A DNA stretch of 64,000 nucleotides, from assembly GCA_019163375.1 (NCBI GenBank), contig JAFLKK010000019.1, positions 308,730 through 372,729 of the forward strand. Direction: 5' to 3'. Source of the DNA: Paludibacter sp. (GTDB lineage: Bacteria; Bacteroidota; Bacteroidia; Bacteroidales; Paludibacteraceae). Shown here piece by piece: positions 18,096-25,940 of the stretch. Position numbers and translations under genes: made by a program. The notes below the pieces were generated by a model that had not been told where the DNA came from, made no database searches, and saw only the letters and a program-made list of their open reading frames with translations. Each line of letters starts with the position of its first letter. Positions within the stretch are counted from its first letter, which is position 1.

Positions 18096-18830
18096 TTATT
18101 TTATCTTTTTTAGTAAATCGGGATATAACTCGTTTTTCACCCATAAAAAATCTGGTTCAATTTTTAGAATTTTTTCGTAGCATAATTTAGCTTGATTGAA
18201 ATTTTTCAATTCCGTATAAGTTTTTGCTATCATAGATAACAAGCTCAAATAATTCCAATCTTGAATTATCTTTTGATGATTTATTTCCATCAAATTTTTA
18301 GCTTTAGTATAATAATCTAAAGCAATTTTTTTAGAACCGCCAAAAACAGCTGGCATATAAAATTGAGAATTGGCATATTGGATATACCCGTACGGATTGT
18401 TGGCATCTTGTTTCATTGCCATTTTGGCACACTCCACGCTCTTTGGTCCGATAAATGGTGCTTTTAGTTTATTAAGTCCAATTTTATATCCATAAAAAGC
18501 TGATTTGTATGAATTAACGAACGAAGCATAACCATTCGTTTTTTCGAGCACTTGAATGTTCTTTTCGCCTAATTCAATGTAACTTTCAGCGGTTTCACTC
18601 TTTTTATTACCAATACACCAAGCTATGTAACCATATTGATAATTGAGCAATTCTAATCTAACATCATTGCTTTTCGATTTTTGTTGATCCATTTCGTCTA
18701 TTGTCTTTTTCCACAGATTCATATCATTGCTAATATAAGCCTTGTATATTTCGGTTTTATTGGAAGCATATATACTCAAAAAACCAAACAAAAGTAAAAT
18801 AGTCAATGTCAGATAGTTCTTCCTTTCCAT
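18096..18830 (-). CDS. Secreted or periplasmic tetratricopeptide-like protein of the carotenoid operon
   Basis: The 244-residue protein has a hydrophobic N-terminal segment (YLTLTILLLFGFLSIYAS) that looks like a signal peptide. Helical repeats of TPR type follow; the clearest is AKTYTELKNFNQAKLCYEKI near residue 205. It overlaps the glycosyltransferase gene by 22 bases and sits five bases before crtI, so it is inside the operon. No enzymatic motif is visible. A scaffold role for carotenoid enzymes is possible but unproven. Confidence 0.7.
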   Translation of the reverse strand: MERKNYLTLTILLLFGFLSIYASNKTEIYKAYISNDMNLWKKTIDEMDQQKSKSNDVRLELLNYQYGYIAWCIGNKKSETAESYIELGEKNIQVLEKTNGYASFVNSYKSAFYGYKIGLNKLKAPFIGPKSVECAKMAMKQDANNPYGYIQYANSQFYMPAVFGGSKKIALDYYTKAKNLMEINHQKIIQDWNYLSLLSMIAKTYTELKNFNQAKLCYEKILKIEPDFLWVKNELYPDLLKKIK

Positions 18831-19897
18831 TTCAATTGTTTGTTGAATTTGTAAATTATTGCTTTATAAATAAGAAATCCGAGGATAACTTGTTGTGGTA
18901 CGAGTAATATTAAGTTTAGAAAAATATTTTGCTTGCTGATAAATGAAACTACTACTCTGGTAGCTAAAACTATAATTAAAAATGTGTATAACAGGACTGT
19001 AGATAATTCGCTTAAAATAACTAAGAAGCCGAATGTAGTTACTACCCAAAATAAGATGGCTGTAAAAAAAGAATTACCAAAAAAGGTTACCACATTTTTC
19101 GAAAAACCATTCACCGCTTCATTAAAACCATTGTACATGCGGCACTCAATTGTATCATCGCCCAGCGTACAAACGACAGGAATATTTTTTTGTTTAAAAT
19201 AACGGGCGATTTCAATGTCTTCAACCTTATTGTTCTTGAATCTTTCATGAGGCAAAGTTTCTAAATATTTCGCACTTTCGAATAACATAAACTGCCCATT
19301 AGCAGCAGCCATTGATGCGAATTTTGATTTTAAAACCAATACCAAAGGCAATAGCGTCAACAAAATATAGTTCATAATAGGTACTGTCAGATACTCACCC
19401 AGGCTTGCCATCTTTTGTTTTGGAAATATAGAAAGCAAGCCTGTTTCATGCTTTTCGGCCAGTGAAATTGAGTTTGAAATAATCCCATTTTTAATGCGAA
19501 CATCAGCATCTAAAAACAATAGATATTCCCCCTTTGCTATGTTTGATAAACTGTGGCAGGCATAATTTTTGCCCAACCAACCTTCGGGCAAACCTTCGGA
19601 ATTTAGCAATTGAATTCTTTTATCGGTTTTGGCAATTTGAGATATTATTTCTTTTGTTCTATCAGTCGAAAGATCATTAAAAACTAATATCTCAATGTTA
19701 TAGTAATCCTGGGTTTGTAAGTCCGATAACAAATTGGCTATGTTGCTCTCTTCGTTACGAGCAGGTATTAAAACTGAAACCAGCCCATTGAAATTACAAA
19801 TGCCTGATTTTGGCAGTTGAATATACACCGAATTAATTATTGCAACTATCAGTTGAATAAGTGAGAATGTGAATATAGTATAAGCCAGATAAATCAT
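18809..19897 (-). CDS. Family 2 glycosyltransferase, likely carotenoid glycosyltransferase (CruC/CruG/CrtQ-like)
   Basis: The 362-residue membrane GT-A enzyme has an N-terminal TM helix, the nucleotide-sugar region SVLIPARNEESNIANLL, EGLPEGWLGKNYACHSLS, the metal-binding LLFLDADVRIKNG, and three or four C-terminal TM helices. The PEGWLGKNYAC block is what I associate with carotenoid glycosyltransferases such as staphylococcal CrtQ and cyanobacterial CruG. It lies next to an acyltransferase and a CruF-type hydratase, which suggests it adds a sugar to the hydroxyl made by CruF. The donor sugar cannot be read from the sequence. Confidence 0.8.
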   Translation of the reverse strand: MIYLAYTIFTFSLIQLIVAIINSVYIQLPKSGICNFNGLVSVLIPARNEESNIANLLSDLQTQDYYNIEILVFNDLSTDRTKEIISQIAKTDKRIQLLNSEGLPEGWLGKNYACHSLSNIAKGEYLLFLDADVRIKNGIISNSISLAEKHETGLLSIFPKQKMASLGEYLTVPIMNYILLTLLPLVLVLKSKFASMAAANGQFMLFESAKYLETLPHERFKNNKVEDIEIARYFKQKNIPVVCTLGDDTIECRMYNGFNEAVNGFSKNVVTFFGNSFFTAILFWVVTTFGFLVILSELSTVLLYTFLIIVLATRVVVSFISKQNIFLNLILLVPQQVILGFLIYKAIIYKFNKQLKWKGRTI

Positions 19898-19900
19898 TGA

Positions 19901-20524
19901 TTATTGATTGAAAGTCATTTGTTTACCCACCGAATCTGCGTAAAATTCAGTATAGTGTTGCTGAATAGATTTTAGGTCGAAAGCCCCTTCGGTATATTCC
20001 CTAATATGAAAATAGATACCCGGTTTTGGATTTGAGAAATAATCAATCAAATTCACTAAAAATACCACTTGTACTGCGTTTTCCTTGTTTCTCAGAATGC
20101 GTTCCAATCCTCTTTCAAACTGTATGCTCTGATTATGCAGACTTTGTATTTCCCCCTGCGGGAAAATGAGCACCATATTTTCCTTATCTGTCAGTAAGCC
20201 AGAAGTATAATTCAAAGTTTCCACAATGCTTTTTGTACTCTTATTCACCGAAAAACCACCCGTAAAGTTGAAGAACCAATACTTGCGAAGTTGTTCTTCA
20301 AGCATCATAAAATGGAACTTACGATGCAGCACATTCTGATTGATATACATTGCCCAAAAGCCATCCCACCAGCTTATGTGATTAGAAATAAGTAAAACAG
20401 GAAGGCTTCTGTCCTTAAATTCTCCTATTATTTTCACAGTGCTATTGTGCCTCCTAATTAGAAAACCGGCATACCACTTGAAAAATGGATATACGATGAA
20501 ATTATGTTTTGCTTTTAGTATCAT
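19901..20524 (-). CDS. PlsC-type acyltransferase, probable carotenoid glycoside acyltransferase (CruD-like)
   Basis: The 207-residue membrane-associated acyltransferase has the HX4D motif NHISWWDG at about residue 48 and the block III-like FPQGEIQS at about residue 123, both characteristic of the LPLAT superfamily. It is shorter than housekeeping PlsC. Its start overlaps the cruF stop (ATGA-type), and it ends three bases before the glycosyltransferase start. By analogy with Chlorobium CruD and staphyloxanthin assembly, it probably esterifies the sugar of the carotenoid glycoside; a general lipid role is the alternative. Confidence 0.78.
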   Translation of the reverse strand: MILKAKHNFIVYPFFKWYAGFLIRRHNSTVKIIGEFKDRSLPVLLISNHISWWDGFWAMYINQNVLHRKFHFMMLEEQLRKYWFFNFTGGFSVNKSTKSIVETLNYTSGLLTDKENMVLIFPQGEIQSLHNQSIQFERGLERILRNKENAVQVVFLVNLIDYFSNPKPGIYFHIREYTEGAFDLKSIQQHYTEFYADSVGKQMTFNQ

Positions 20525-21159
20525 TGTGTTAGCTTAAACAAGATATATAATGATAAGAAAAATAGGAATTGACACCCCAGTATTTGTAAGGCTAATTTAT
20601 TTTGAGTTTTGATATTTAATATTTTAAGTACGGAATGGAAAATCAGCGCCAAAGCAAACCAGGCCATGTAGTTCTGAAAAGGAATGATTTCGTTTTTCCA
20701 ATGCCACATATCTAGTTTGGGTGCTACTTGTTCCAAAACGAGGTCGTACAACAACATAATTGAAGCAGCTACTATTATTTTGAAAACGCTGTGAAGCTTC
20801 CACCTTTCAACCACTGCCGAAGTGGTATAAAGCATAAAAAGCCAGTTTACGCCAATAATGAATGGCGTTTCAAATAATTTAAGGCCTAAACCGTTCCCGT
20901 AACTGTAGTAACCAAATATTTGTCCTGTGGTTACGCCAATTGCCTCAACTGTAAAGCTTATAACGTATATTGACAAGAAAAACAATATTGTTTTCAAATC
21001 AATTTTACCTGAGTGGAAGAACATGAGTGCTACAAAACTTAAGATGAGTGCAAAGGGAATTAGTTTTATAAACAGTGGAAATGTAAACGGTAAAGCCATA
21101 CCGATAACGCCTACAGTATAAAAAATGACGAAAAATATACTTATTGCTTTATACCTCAT
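20521..21159 (-). CDS. cruF: CruF-type carotenoid 1',2'-hydratase (DUF422 family)
   Basis: An integral membrane protein of about 212 residues with six or seven hydrophobic helices. The diagnostic stretch GQIFGYYSYGNGLGLKLF followed by IIGVNWLFMLYTTSA, and the later LEQVAPKLDMWHWK, mark the family that hydrates the open psi-end of gamma-carotene or lycopene at C1'. I start at 21159 (MRYKAISIFF), giving a 19-base gap to crtYcd; the track start at 21198 would overlap that gene. Because CruF needs an uncyclised end, its presence argues that the product is monocyclic. Confidence 0.85.
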   Translation of the reverse strand: MRYKAISIFFVIFYTVGVIGMALPFTFPLFIKLIPFALILSFVALMFFHSGKIDLKTILFFLSIYVISFTVEAIGVTTGQIFGYYSYGNGLGLKLFETPFIIGVNWLFMLYTTSAVVERWKLHSVFKIIVAASIMLLYDLVLEQVAPKLDMWHWKNEIIPFQNYMAWFALALIFHSVLKILNIKTQNKLALQILGCQFLFFLSLYILFKLTQ

Positions 21160-21178
21160 GCTAATATCTTCAAAATTA

Positions 21179-21874
21179 TTATGCTCGTAAGCCAACACTA
21201 AAAATTTTCAGTTTGTCTCTTAATAATAGGCTGAATAAAATAAGACTAAATGCATAGCCAAAATCTTCAATAGGGATTGTTAGAATACGTATCCCCAGGT
21301 TTTCAGTGTTATCGTACCACACAACAGGTTCGGCTATAAAACTGCCGGTTAAAATAGCATTTACAAGTATAAATGGAATAAGTATCACCAGAAATGTGCA
21401 GTAATAATTATTCATCATGTTGCTTTTGTCGAAAAATGAGAACAAGAGGACCAGAATTACCAACGAGAAAATATATGTTGTGTAGGATTTTTCAAGATTA
21501 AATATTACTATACTGAAAGACAGCAAAATCAAACCGACAGAAAGATAGGTTGTCAATCTATTCCTAATTCGAAATTGGCTAAAATACAAAACAATAGCAT
21601 CGTGTAAAAAAATACTTGCATAAGGAATAATAATAAAAAACAACCATTCTTCTATTGGTAATTTAAAGAATACGATAGTTGAATGATAACGCGGATTAAA
21701 CCCCCATACTCCCAATTTGGTGAAATAAATATCAAATGTAATATAAAACAATGCTACGATAATCAATGACGGAAATAGATATTTCCATTGCTTGTAAAAT
21801 TGAAGTTTTTTGTCAAAACTCAAAGTCAAAGGGACTAAAATGGAGGAAAGTAATAATATTGAATATAACGGCAT
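21179..21874 (-). CDS. crtYcd: Lycopene cyclase, fused CrtYc-CrtYd type
   Basis: The 231-residue membrane protein contains two successive lycopene-cyclase domains, the fused form of the heterodimeric actinobacterial CrtYc/CrtYd. Each half carries the proline-glutamate motif: LPIEEWLFFIIIP at about residue 73 and IPIEDFGYAFSLIL at about residue 207. It makes beta-ionone rings from psi-ends. In this operon the partner CruF suggests that one end is left open. It ends 19 bases before cruF. Confidence 0.92.
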   Translation of the reverse strand: MPLYSILLLSSILVPLTLSFDKKLQFYKQWKYLFPSLIIVALFYITFDIYFTKLGVWGFNPRYHSTIVFFKLPIEEWLFFIIIPYASIFLHDAIVLYFSQFRIRNRLTTYLSVGLILLSFSIVIFNLEKSYTTYIFSLVILVLLFSFFDKSNMMNNYYCTFLVILIPFILVNAILTGSFIAEPVVWYDNTENLGIRILTIPIEDFGYAFSLILFSLLLRDKLKIFSVGLRA

Positions 21875-21877
21875 ATC

Positions 21878-22351
21878 TCAACTTTTAAAATATCTGAATG
21901 GAAAAACCAATAGGCCATAATTATGAAAATCTTTCTTGTTCTTGGGCCAATGGTGAGCGGTGTGTGCTTTGATAATTGCTCTGATATAAAAATTCGGATT
22001 CTTTCTTAAAAATGGAATCTGTAATCGATTATGAATAATTATATCGTGAATAATAAAATAGGTGAAACCATATAAAGTAATGCCAATGCTTATATAAACC
22101 AAAGGAAATAACTGAAATGAAAACCCGATAATCATTAGTAAAATGGCTGGTATGGCATATATTAAAAAGAACAAGTCGTTTTTTTCAAATCGTTTATCTT
22201 CGGTTTTTACTGGCAAAGTATGCTGGTGGTCTTTTCGGTGATGATCCTTATGCCATTTCCACAAAAAACCATGCATTATGTATTTATGGTTCGACCATGC
22301 CACAAATTCCATAAAGAAATAAGAAATGATTAGTAATAGGATGTTTATCAT
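21878..22351 (-). CDS. crtZ: Beta-carotene 3-hydroxylase CrtZ (fatty-acid hydroxylase superfamily)
   Basis: A 157-residue di-iron membrane hydroxylase. The histidine cluster is complete: NHKYIMHG, WHKDHHRKDHQH, IIHDIIIHNR and AHTAHHWPKNK, on a frame of four hydrophobic helices. It adds a 3-hydroxyl to the beta ring using O2. It is three bases from crtYcd. An oxygen-requiring step in what looks like an anaerobic-type lineage is notable and suggests microaerobic conditions or oxygen tolerance. Confidence 0.92.
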   Translation of the reverse strand: MINILLLIISYFFMEFVAWSNHKYIMHGFLWKWHKDHHRKDHQHTLPVKTEDKRFEKNDLFFLIYAIPAILLMIIGFSFQLFPLVYISIGITLYGFTYFIIHDIIIHNRLQIPFLRKNPNFYIRAIIKAHTAHHWPKNKKDFHNYGLLVFPFRYFKS

Positions 22352-22364
22352 GTGTTATTCTCTT

Positions 22365-22838
22365 TTAATTAAGTAGATAGTAGCTTAAATTGAGCATGGA
22401 GGCAAAGCTTACCCATAATAAATATGGAATATTGATATATGCTGTTATTGGTTTGATTTTGTAAAACCTAATCATCATTAGCACAATGCTCAGCCATAAT
22501 AAGACAATTTCGGCAAATGCAAAACCAATTTTATTGAAATAGAAAAAAATAAAACTCCATGCAAAGTTTAAAGCAAGCTGAATGAGAAAAGTCAGCATCG
22601 CAAAATTTCGTTCTTTGCTTTTTTCTTGTTTCCAAATTAGATAAAAGGAAATTCCCATAAGTATGTAAAGGGTTGTCCAAACAGGTCCAAATAGCCAATT
22701 GGGCGGATTGAACGATGGCCTATTAAGCGTTGCGTACCACCCCGGAATAGCTTCTGATGTGAACATTCCTGCGAAAGCTCCTATGCTCAAAGGCAATATG
22801 AGAGACAATATAAGTTTGATAATGTTAGATTTTGTCAT
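22365..22838 (-). CDS. tspO: TspO/MBR family protein (tryptophan-rich sensory protein)
   Basis: The 157-residue, five-helix membrane protein has the family core SEAIPGWYATLNRPSFNPPN and WLFGPVWTTLYILMGISFYL, then NFAWSFIFFYF. TspO binds porphyrins and, in Rhodobacter, tunes photosynthetic carotenoid genes (crtK). It is often found in carotenoid clusters, as here. A link to oxygen or porphyrin sensing is plausible. It sits 13 bases before crtZ. Confidence 0.94.
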   Translation of the reverse strand: MTKSNIIKLILSLILPLSIGAFAGMFTSEAIPGWYATLNRPSFNPPNWLFGPVWTTLYILMGISFYLIWKQEKSKERNFAMLTFLIQLALNFAWSFIFFYFNKIGFAFAEIVLLWLSIVLMMIRFYKIKPITAYINIPYLLWVSFASMLNLSYYLLN

Positions 22839-22843
22839 TAGAT

Positions 22844-23296
22844 TTATTCATTTATTTCCCACCAGTTTACATCGTCTATTCCCAATACTAATTGATATGC
22901 AGCAACTTTAATCCGAAAGATCGCACAATCTTTTGATGATAGAAAAGTGCGTTGTTCAGGATGTTTAAACACGTGCGATTCAAATGCCGGTTCAAATGCT
23001 TCATTGTTTAGCTCTTCGGCATTACCAAAAGCTGTTAATACAGTTATGTCTTGTTGTCTTATATTGTTAGCACATCTGTTTTCGAACAAAACAGCAACCT
23101 TTCCATTTTTTGTCAGGTTATTATATTTGCGGGTACTTCGGTATGTTGCAAAAATAAGCTCTTTGAAATCATCTGACGGAGTGATAGCAACCAAACTCGC
23201 GTGAGGTTGTCCTTCGCCCTCTGTGGCCAAAACTGCGAATGTACAGGATTGAAGTGCTTCTTGCACATAAGTCTCAATAGTAACCGATTTATTCAT
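22844..23296 (-). CDS. Pyridoxamine 5'-phosphate oxidase-like flavin-binding protein
   Basis: A protein of about 150 residues with the split-barrel FMN-binding fold: FAVLATEGEGQPHASLVAI, FATYRSTRKYNNLTKNGKVA and an IFRIKVAAYQLVLG strand near the end. I start at 23296 (MNKSVTIETYV); the track start adds nine residues and would overlap the small ORF before it. It lies between the small membrane ORF and tspO, within the carotenoid operon. It could be a flavin- or haem-handling enzyme; its substrate is not known. Confidence 0.8.
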   Translation of the reverse strand: MNKSVTIETYVQEALQSCTFAVLATEGEGQPHASLVAITPSDDFKELIFATYRSTRKYNNLTKNGKVAVLFENRCANNIRQQDITVLTAFGNAEELNNEAFEPAFESHVFKHPEQRTFLSSKDCAIFRIKVAAYQLVLGIDDVNWWEINE

Positions 23297-23306
23297 GTGT
23301 ACTTCT

Positions 23307-23495
23307 TTAATGTCCGCTATCACTATCGTACGAATGCATTAATTTGTCAGCATAAGCCAAAAGAACTGCCGATATATGAAAAACGATATGAATTCCAATT
23401 TGCAGCAATGCATCTTGCAGCGGAATGTTATGTATATCAACAAATGTTTTTAAAAGATGCAAGATACTTACTAACCATATTGATAAAAACACCAT
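23307..23495 (-). pseudogene. Short membrane ORF resembling the C-terminus of UPF0114 (YqhA) proteins
   Basis: The 62-residue ORF starts seven bases after the idi stop and contains two hydrophobic segments. Its tail LLQIGIHIVFHISAVLLAYADKL resembles, from memory, the C-terminal end of the YqhA/UPF0114 family, whose members are about 170-180 residues. The first two thirds would then be missing, with stop codons directly upstream. It may be a relic kept in frame in the operon, or a genuine small membrane protein. The family link needs a profile search. Confidence 0.4.
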
Positions 23496-23501
23496 TAGTT
23501 A

Positions 23502-24023
23502 TCAATTTGTTTTTGTAATTAAATCGCTTACACGTTCAATTATTTTTTTAAACCAGACAGTATAGTTGTTTGGATTCTTTTGAATGTCCCGGATTAAATC
23601 GTCGCAGCTAATATATTTATATTCTGCTACTTCATCGGAGTTGATATTGGGGATTAGATCTGTTGTTCCTATAAAAACATGATCGAGTTCATGTTCGGTA
23701 AGCTCGTTATCCAACGCCTCTTTGTATGTGAAACTAAACAACTCTTTTAATGCACAGTGCATTCCCATTTCTTCTTTCAAACGGCGGTTTGCCGCATCTA
23801 TATTGCTTTCGTTGGGGAACGGATGCGTGCAGCAAGCATTTGTCCACAACCCACCAGAGTGATACTTGTTAAATGCTCTGCGTTGCAACAGCCATTCACC
23901 AGCCGAATTAAAAATAAACACTGAAATGGCTCTATGTAATAATGCTTTTTTATGGGCTTCTGTTTTAGCCATTAATCCGATTTCATTATCCTTTTCATCA
24001 ACTAATATAACATTTTCTTCCAT
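23502..24023 (-). CDS. idi: Isopentenyl-diphosphate delta-isomerase, type 1
   Basis: A 173-residue Nudix-fold enzyme converting IPP to DMAPP, the starter for carotenoids. It has TKTEAHKKALLHRAISVFIF, the active-site cysteine in TNACCTHPFPNES, and the Nudix-like ANRRLKEEMGMHCALKEL, then the ELTEHELDHVFIG metal/Glu region. Type 1 needs only metal ions, unlike the flavoprotein type 2. It follows crtB by 12 bases. The operon carries its own supply step for C5 units. Confidence 0.95.
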   Translation of the reverse strand: MEENVILVDEKDNEIGLMAKTEAHKKALLHRAISVFIFNSAGEWLLQRRAFNKYHSGGLWTNACCTHPFPNESNIDAANRRLKEEMGMHCALKELFSFTYKEALDNELTEHELDHVFIGTTDLIPNINSDEVAEYKYISCDDLIRDIQKNPNNYTVWFKKIIERVSDLITKTN

Positions 24024-24035
24024 TTGCGTATTCTT

Positions 24036-24878
24036 TTAAATAATATTGAGTTGGAATTTTAAATATGCTTTACAGAGTAACATTAGTTTGGTTGAGTCTG
24101 AAACCCGAATCCGTTTTTCCAGTAATTCATTGGCCGGAATAATCTTCAAATTTTGCAATAATTTTGTATAATAAATAAAGGCTATATAAACGGCAAGTTT
24201 TGATTTTCCGGGTAACCTGTTGATGCCTTCTTTTGCTTCTTTAAAATCATTTTCAATATCTATAATTAAATCATTTTTTATGTCTTCATTAAAGCTATTT
24301 GTATTAAATTGAGGGAAGTACGTTCTGTCTAAATCTTCAATATCTGCTTTCAAATCGCGCAAGAAATTTACTTTCTGGAAAGCAGATCCCAATTTCATAG
24401 CCGGTTTTTCTAATTCATTGTAAAGTTGTGTATTCCCATTTACAAATACCATTAAACACATTAGACCAACAACATCTGCCGATCCATAAATGTATTCTTT
24501 TAATTCAGAATTATTCCTATAAATTTGCTTGTTCAAATCTGTTTTCATGCTTTTTAAAAAAGAGTCAATCAGATGAGTGGGTATGTTGTATTTTTTTACC
24601 GTAATAGAAAAAGAATGTAATACAGGGTTCATGCTGATTTCATTGGCCATAGCATCATAAAAATCACGCTCAAAATTAGCCAAAACCAGTTTTTGATTTA
24701 TGGAATGAAATGAATCTACAATTTCATCGGCTAACCTTACAAAACCATATATACTATAAATTGCTTGTCGCATTTCCTGAGGCAAAAAGCTTACAGCTAT
24801 AGAAAATGAAGTGCTATACCTTTGGGTAATTATCTTGCTCGTTTTAAAAGATATTTCAGTGTATAAATCCATTGTCAT
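24036..24878 (-). CDS. crtB: Phytoene synthase
   Basis: A 280-residue trans-isoprenyl diphosphate synthase (head-to-head type) that joins two GGPP to phytoene. The first Asp-rich motif is VRLADEIVDSFH at about residue 50, preceded by RYSTSFSIAVSFLP; the second is FLRDLKADIEDLDRTYFPQ at about residue 175. It is the first intact gene of the carotenoid operon. ATG codons at 24878 and 24872 are both possible starts. No clear promoter box directly precedes it, so transcription may begin ahead of the pseudogene remnant upstream. Confidence 0.94.
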   Translation of the reverse strand: MTMDLYTEISFKTSKIITQRYSTSFSIAVSFLPQEMRQAIYSIYGFVRLADEIVDSFHSINQKLVLANFERDFYDAMANEISMNPVLHSFSITVKKYNIPTHLIDSFLKSMKTDLNKQIYRNNSELKEYIYGSADVVGLMCLMVFVNGNTQLYNELEKPAMKLGSAFQKVNFLRDLKADIEDLDRTYFPQFNTNSFNEDIKNDLIIDIENDFKEAKEGINRLPGKSKLAVYIAFIYYTKLLQNLKIIPANELLEKRIRVSDSTKLMLLCKAYLKFQLNII

Positions 24879-24986
24879 TTGTTTAATTGTTCGATAATTA
24901 AAAACACGATGAAGGTTACTTATTTTACATTTCGATTCGTTTAGCTGTTTTTTCTCTTCTGATATAGGCTGTTTTTTGAGTGTTTC

Positions 24987-25532
24987 CTAATTTATTACTG
25001 CAATTTTATTTATTATTCCTTTGAATATGAATCCACGAAACAGAAGTGCCGAGTACCAATACAATCTGCCGAATAAGCTTGGTGGTCAAAAGCTTACTGT
25101 CTGTATAAGACAATTATCTTCGTCAATTTGAAATTCCAACCATGCTTCTCCGGGTAGTTACATTTCTGTATATAATCGTAATATTTTAAGTTTAAGTTTT
25201 GCCAATTACCGCAACTATGGGTTCATATTATATTTTAGCCAACGCGATGCAATCATAAAAGGTAATTTCTTGATTAAATCGCTAATGATTTCAAACGAAA
25301 CACTTCCTGAACCGACTATTATCGCAGCCTTTGTTGTAGTGAGTGCAAAATTAGAATCCGACAAAAGAGTTTCCACTTTTTTTCTCGATGCCAAATGTCT
25401 TGATAAATCATTGGCATTGCTGATCCCACTAAGGAAAATAACCTGTTTGAGACTTGTTTGTTTAATACGTTTTTTTAAATTAGAAGTCCATATTTCTTCC
25501 ATATTTTCAAAGTCGCCGTTTTGTGTTGACAT
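24987..25532 (-). pseudogene. Decayed SDR (NAD(P)-binding)-DUF2867 oxidoreductase gene
   Basis: Two relics lie in order on the minus strand. The 105-residue ORF 25215-25532 matches the middle of an SDR protein (KQVIFLSGISNANDLSRHLA, then TTTKAAIIVGSGSVSFEIIS) but lacks the N-terminal GxxGxxG. After a missing stretch, 25160-24987 encodes a DUF2867-like tail, PGEAWLEFQIDEDN...SF, an in-frame TGA, then PSLFGRLYWYSALLFRGFIF and a terminal TAG. The ancestor, usually near 480 residues, has therefore lost its start, an internal segment and its reading frame. Such genes are often found beside carotenoid genes in Bacteroidetes (recollection). It now forms the leader region of the crt operon. Confidence 0.7.
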
Positions 25533-25856
25533 AGAATGGATAAGGTAATATTTGCATTATAAACAAATATCTGTTGGATTAGATTTTTTAAAATATTTAA
25601 TTTACAAACTTACAAAATTTTGTTGATAAAATTTTAAAAATAATGTTTTGTGATAAAAAAAATAGAGAATCAATTCACGCAATCTAACCAACTTATTCTA
25701 AGACTGAAAGCATGAAGCATCTATGCATATTTAAATTGCTGCTCCTTAGTAAAGTTTTTTTGTAGGTTATTCTTCCTTTATTCTGTCAACGCGCTAGCTG
25801 TTTTTTTTTCTGATAAAAATCAAAAAAATATATTTAGGTACTGCAATATCAAAACA
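25533..25856. other. AT-rich gap upstream of the SDR pseudogene
   Basis: I find no gene in it. The minus strand carries AGATATTTG near 25570, a possible -7 box (TATTTG context) reading toward the pseudogene and crt operon. A long T tract (25801-25809) follows the sequence GCGCTAGC. The remainder is low-complexity AT-rich DNA. Confidence 0.35.
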
Positions 25857-25893
25857 AAACCGCCCCATCTGAAATCTCAGATGGGGCGGTTTC
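25857..25893. terminator. Terminator downstream of dnaK
   Basis: A near-perfect hairpin AAACCGCCCCATCTGA / TCAGATGGGGCGGTTT, followed in the minus direction by a T-rich stretch (complement of CAAAACAAAA), about 50 bases after the dnaK stop. Confidence 0.8.
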
Positions 25894-25940
25894 TATCTTA
25901 TTCCTCTCTCCTTGAGGAGAGGGGTTAGGGGTGAGGTCTA

